This document shows, piece by piece, positions 61,430 to 64,000 of a DNA stretch of 64,000 nucleotides. The position numbers and the translations under genes are program-made. A model generated the notes under the pieces. It made no database searches. It was not told where the DNA came from and saw nothing but the letters and a program-made list of their open reading frames with translations. This stretch comes from Paragonimus westermani (taxonomy: Eukaryota; Platyhelminthes; Trematoda; Plagiorchiida; Troglotrematidae), in NCBI GenBank assembly GCA_008508345.1, contig QNGE01000112.1, positions 75,161 through 139,160 on the forward strand. Reading direction: 5' to 3'. Numbering within the stretch: position 1 is the first letter of the stretch; each line of letters begins with the position of its first letter.

Positions 61430-64000
61430 TATAGAGTGTCAAGCATACGTCTGAGCTTACAGAGGCATAATCAGTAATCAAAGTTGGAGTAATCTGAGGA
61501 CTCCCTTCAAATTTAGGCTAACTAGCTTAAAACTCTGTGCGTGTTAGGTGTATACTAGTTCCGACGTTTGACTTCGAAGACATTTTGGTTTGCAAAAAAT
61601 TGATCATGCTGCTCACTGTACTCATATGGACAGACATACGTCATTGTATTACAGCTAGGCTCTCTGACCCAGCTGGTTGCAGTTCGCAGTTGGTTTGCGC
61701 TCAGTGTTTTGGACACTGCATGGGACCCTGGAGAGTGAGGTTTTTAAATTATTTTCTTTAAGGTTATCCAGCCGCATCATGATATACCCCGTCAGCCCAT
61801 TTGACATCTTAACTTGTTGAGTCGGTTAGAATATATAAAAACGACCCGTCTCCGTTTCGTACGACAGTGTTTATGATGCCACCGCTAGGATGATAGGCGC
61901 ATTTTGAAAAAGCGTACACATCGCGAATAGTAGTAGACGTACACATTTTTTACGAGTTAATCAGTTCTCGATTTGTGTGAATAACCATAGCAGTAATGGT
62001 AATGCCAGCTTCACCAAACACCAACGAGTAATCCATCGAAATATAAGTTTGAAAACTCTCACTAAGTCCAAGGCGGGTTCGAGCCTATTAGGCAGATTTT
62101 CCAGATACACGTCACAGGCTTATTTTCAAAAATAACTGTCTATGAACTTGACCCTGCGTTAGACTTAGTGGCTCTTCTCAACCCACTGTTTAGATGGTCA
62201 CCCTTAGTTGTTTGCTATAAAAACCGATTCGAGATCTTAGAAAATTCACTGTAAATGCACCAATGGAATATAAGTGCACACACCAATCTTTGCGTGTTAT
62301 TGGTTGCAGTTTAATTTCGTTAGAGCAACAACCTGTTGTAAATACTACCTCTTGTAAAACACTATTGGACGTGGCCGTCACGTATATTAGTTTAGAATAA
62401 ATCGCTTTTTAACCACTAAAGTTTTCACGAGTCAATCAACAAGTAGATTTCGCGCTTGTCATTAATTCAAATGCCATTTTGTTTGCCACCGTTATTTATC
62501 GTTTTACTCTGACATTGTGCTTTTTCGGTGGCGCTTCTATCTTAACCTTTGATTGTCGAACGACTTTTTTCTTGATTAAGGGTTCACTCAAGCCTATCAC
62601 TTACCTAGTATCTAACGTATAAAAACCAAAATGTTATAACAATTGTTATCAATGGGACTGCGGGCTTAGACTTTAACACGAGACCCAGCACTAGTACGGC
62701 GTGTCTCCCAATAGCTGTCGGTGTTGATTCATTGCACATCTTTGAGGGACTGCTATCGTGGTGGCTGTACTGGGTGGAGTAGTTGGCTGGCTACTCAATT
62801 TTAACTTGTCGATCAAATTATGAGCTGGGCCGATCCATACATACGCACGCTAAATGTGGACGAGCCATTGTGCAATTTGCAAAGCCACGATAGTCCGAGC
62901 GATCCACGTGCACTGCACGTGGTTACAAACATTTAAGTGATGATCCGAAAAGTTGCACACGGAAATTGTACACATATCGCGTACGTAATCTGATGGTTGA
63001 AGATCAGATCCGTGAAGAATTTCACACTATATTATTGAGGGCCGACAAACCTGTTGGTGGTGCTGGCTGAGTACATGAATGCGATCGCCGTGTACCACAT
63101 AGGTGACGTAGAAAGATGTTCAGAAGACAGGAAACCAGGTCTGTGATTCTGTCAGCAGCGAAATGGTGGAAAACACCACATCAGCTGTAGCGGTGTAGAA
63201 TGAAAACCTGTTCGATTTATCTACTGGGACCAGTCATCTTGTGAAAAAATCTTTCAGTGCTGTGTTGTACCTTTCAATTTTGGTAACGCAATGCGTCATA
63301 TGGTTTTAAAAGTCACGCAAATACTTGAATTTCGGTTGAGTTATCGTACTTCTGAGACCGAAATGCGGCTTAGCGTTTACCCATTGAAAATTAACGTTTA
63401 TTCTTGGTTGCTTCTTCTGACTGCATGCAACAGTTTTCAGGGTATTCCTACATTTGCTGACAAATAAAAAATGGTGGCTGAGTTTATGGTCAAAAACAGA
63501 ATGTGAAACCAATTTAAAAATCTGCAAAAAAGTGGGAAGAGTTGATGTTATCCAAGTCTGACGTCTTGCGGTGATATAGTTAACTATATCGTACGCTTGT
63601 CACCGTGGTATCAAGTAGCGCGATAAATTGAAGAAATCGTCGAGATGATTGTATTAGTCTGTGCATTTCTGCAAATCACATAAGGTGCATATTGATAAGG
63701 TTGTTAAGTGAATTATGATACGGTCTACATGAACTTCACATCAGTATTGAAGTCACATTCTACCAAGACTTTCTCAAAGCCACTGTATTATACACCTAGT
63801 ATTAAGTCATCAAGATTATGTTTATTTTAATGAAGATTATGAGCTGTGGTCTACACTTGGATTTCCACAAAGGGACCGGTGAGCCAAGATATATAAGACG
63901 GCCGTCCCATCACAGCTGTTTAATGATTCAACAGCATGATTCATGTTTGCCACAACTCAGAATACTCCAAAGCCGTCACTTTATTCTGGACAGCTTTGTC

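Larger units (their letters stand above)
52050..64000. other. Gene-poor sequence to the window end
   Basis: Short unmatched frames on both strands. Two weak candidate terminal exons (60.7 and 61.2 kb) and small palindromes at 62904 and 63573 are listed separately. Continuation of the 3' Penelope flank to about 52110 (CAACCCGAGCTACAAAGAAC) may still be element sequence. Confidence 0.4.

Noticed and set aside
63885..63910. TATATAAG as a promoter
   Set aside because: A single TATA-like string near the window edge with no gene visible after it.
1..64000. CRISPR arrays, prokaryotic operons or ribosome-binding sites
   Set aside because: Spliced gene, SINEs, LINE and Penelope elements show eukaryotic DNA; no regularly spaced direct repeats were seen.

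Overview
This looks like a stretch of nuclear DNA from a flatworm, most likely a digenean fluke. It is AT-rich and gene-poor, with long introns. It carries decayed RTE-like LINEs, Penelope-like elements and a tRNA-derived SINE with a hammerhead ribozyme, a mix I associate with trematodes (compare the schistosome Sm-alpha SINE). The species cannot be named from sequence alone.

The only gene I identify firmly is a tyrosylprotein sulfotransferase (TPST) on the + strand. Its last four coding exons lie at 1415-1754, 4165-4346, 16113-16188 and 22093-22327. All splice sites are GT/AG and the phases join without error into about 277 residues. The N-terminal exons (membrane anchor and start of the PAPS 5'-phosphosulfate loop) lie upstream of the window. 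The introns hold a LINE 3' end (1-676), a large foldback built from Penelope-type terminal sequence (16378-17795), and inside that a head-to-head SINE pair bounded by a 15-bp target-site duplication.

From 22328 to 64000 I see no gene I can name. There are three further well-preserved SINE copies (26751-27104, 34351-34726, 44609-45039), many older SINE relics, a decayed LINE endonuclease region (about 40767-41700, - strand), a decayed Penelope-like element (about 43500-44535, - strand), and a younger Penelope-like fragment with an open RT/GIY-YIG frame flanked by inverted terminal repeats (50549-52049). Three short candidate exons (46.6, 60.7 and 61.2 kb) are listed with low confidence.

The most interesting system is the SINE. 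Each recognisable copy carries tRNA-like A and B boxes followed by a type I hammerhead: stem I, CTGACGA core, stem II, GAAA, a loopless palindromic stem III and a GTC cleavage site. Copies fall into a subfamily with intact catalytic bases (17.4, 17.5 and 27.0 kb) and one that has lost the essential G12 (34.4 and 44.9 kb). Insertions repeatedly occur as inverted (foldback) dimers between a single pair of target-site duplications, which resembles the inverted-repeat habit of Penelope-like elements in the same window.
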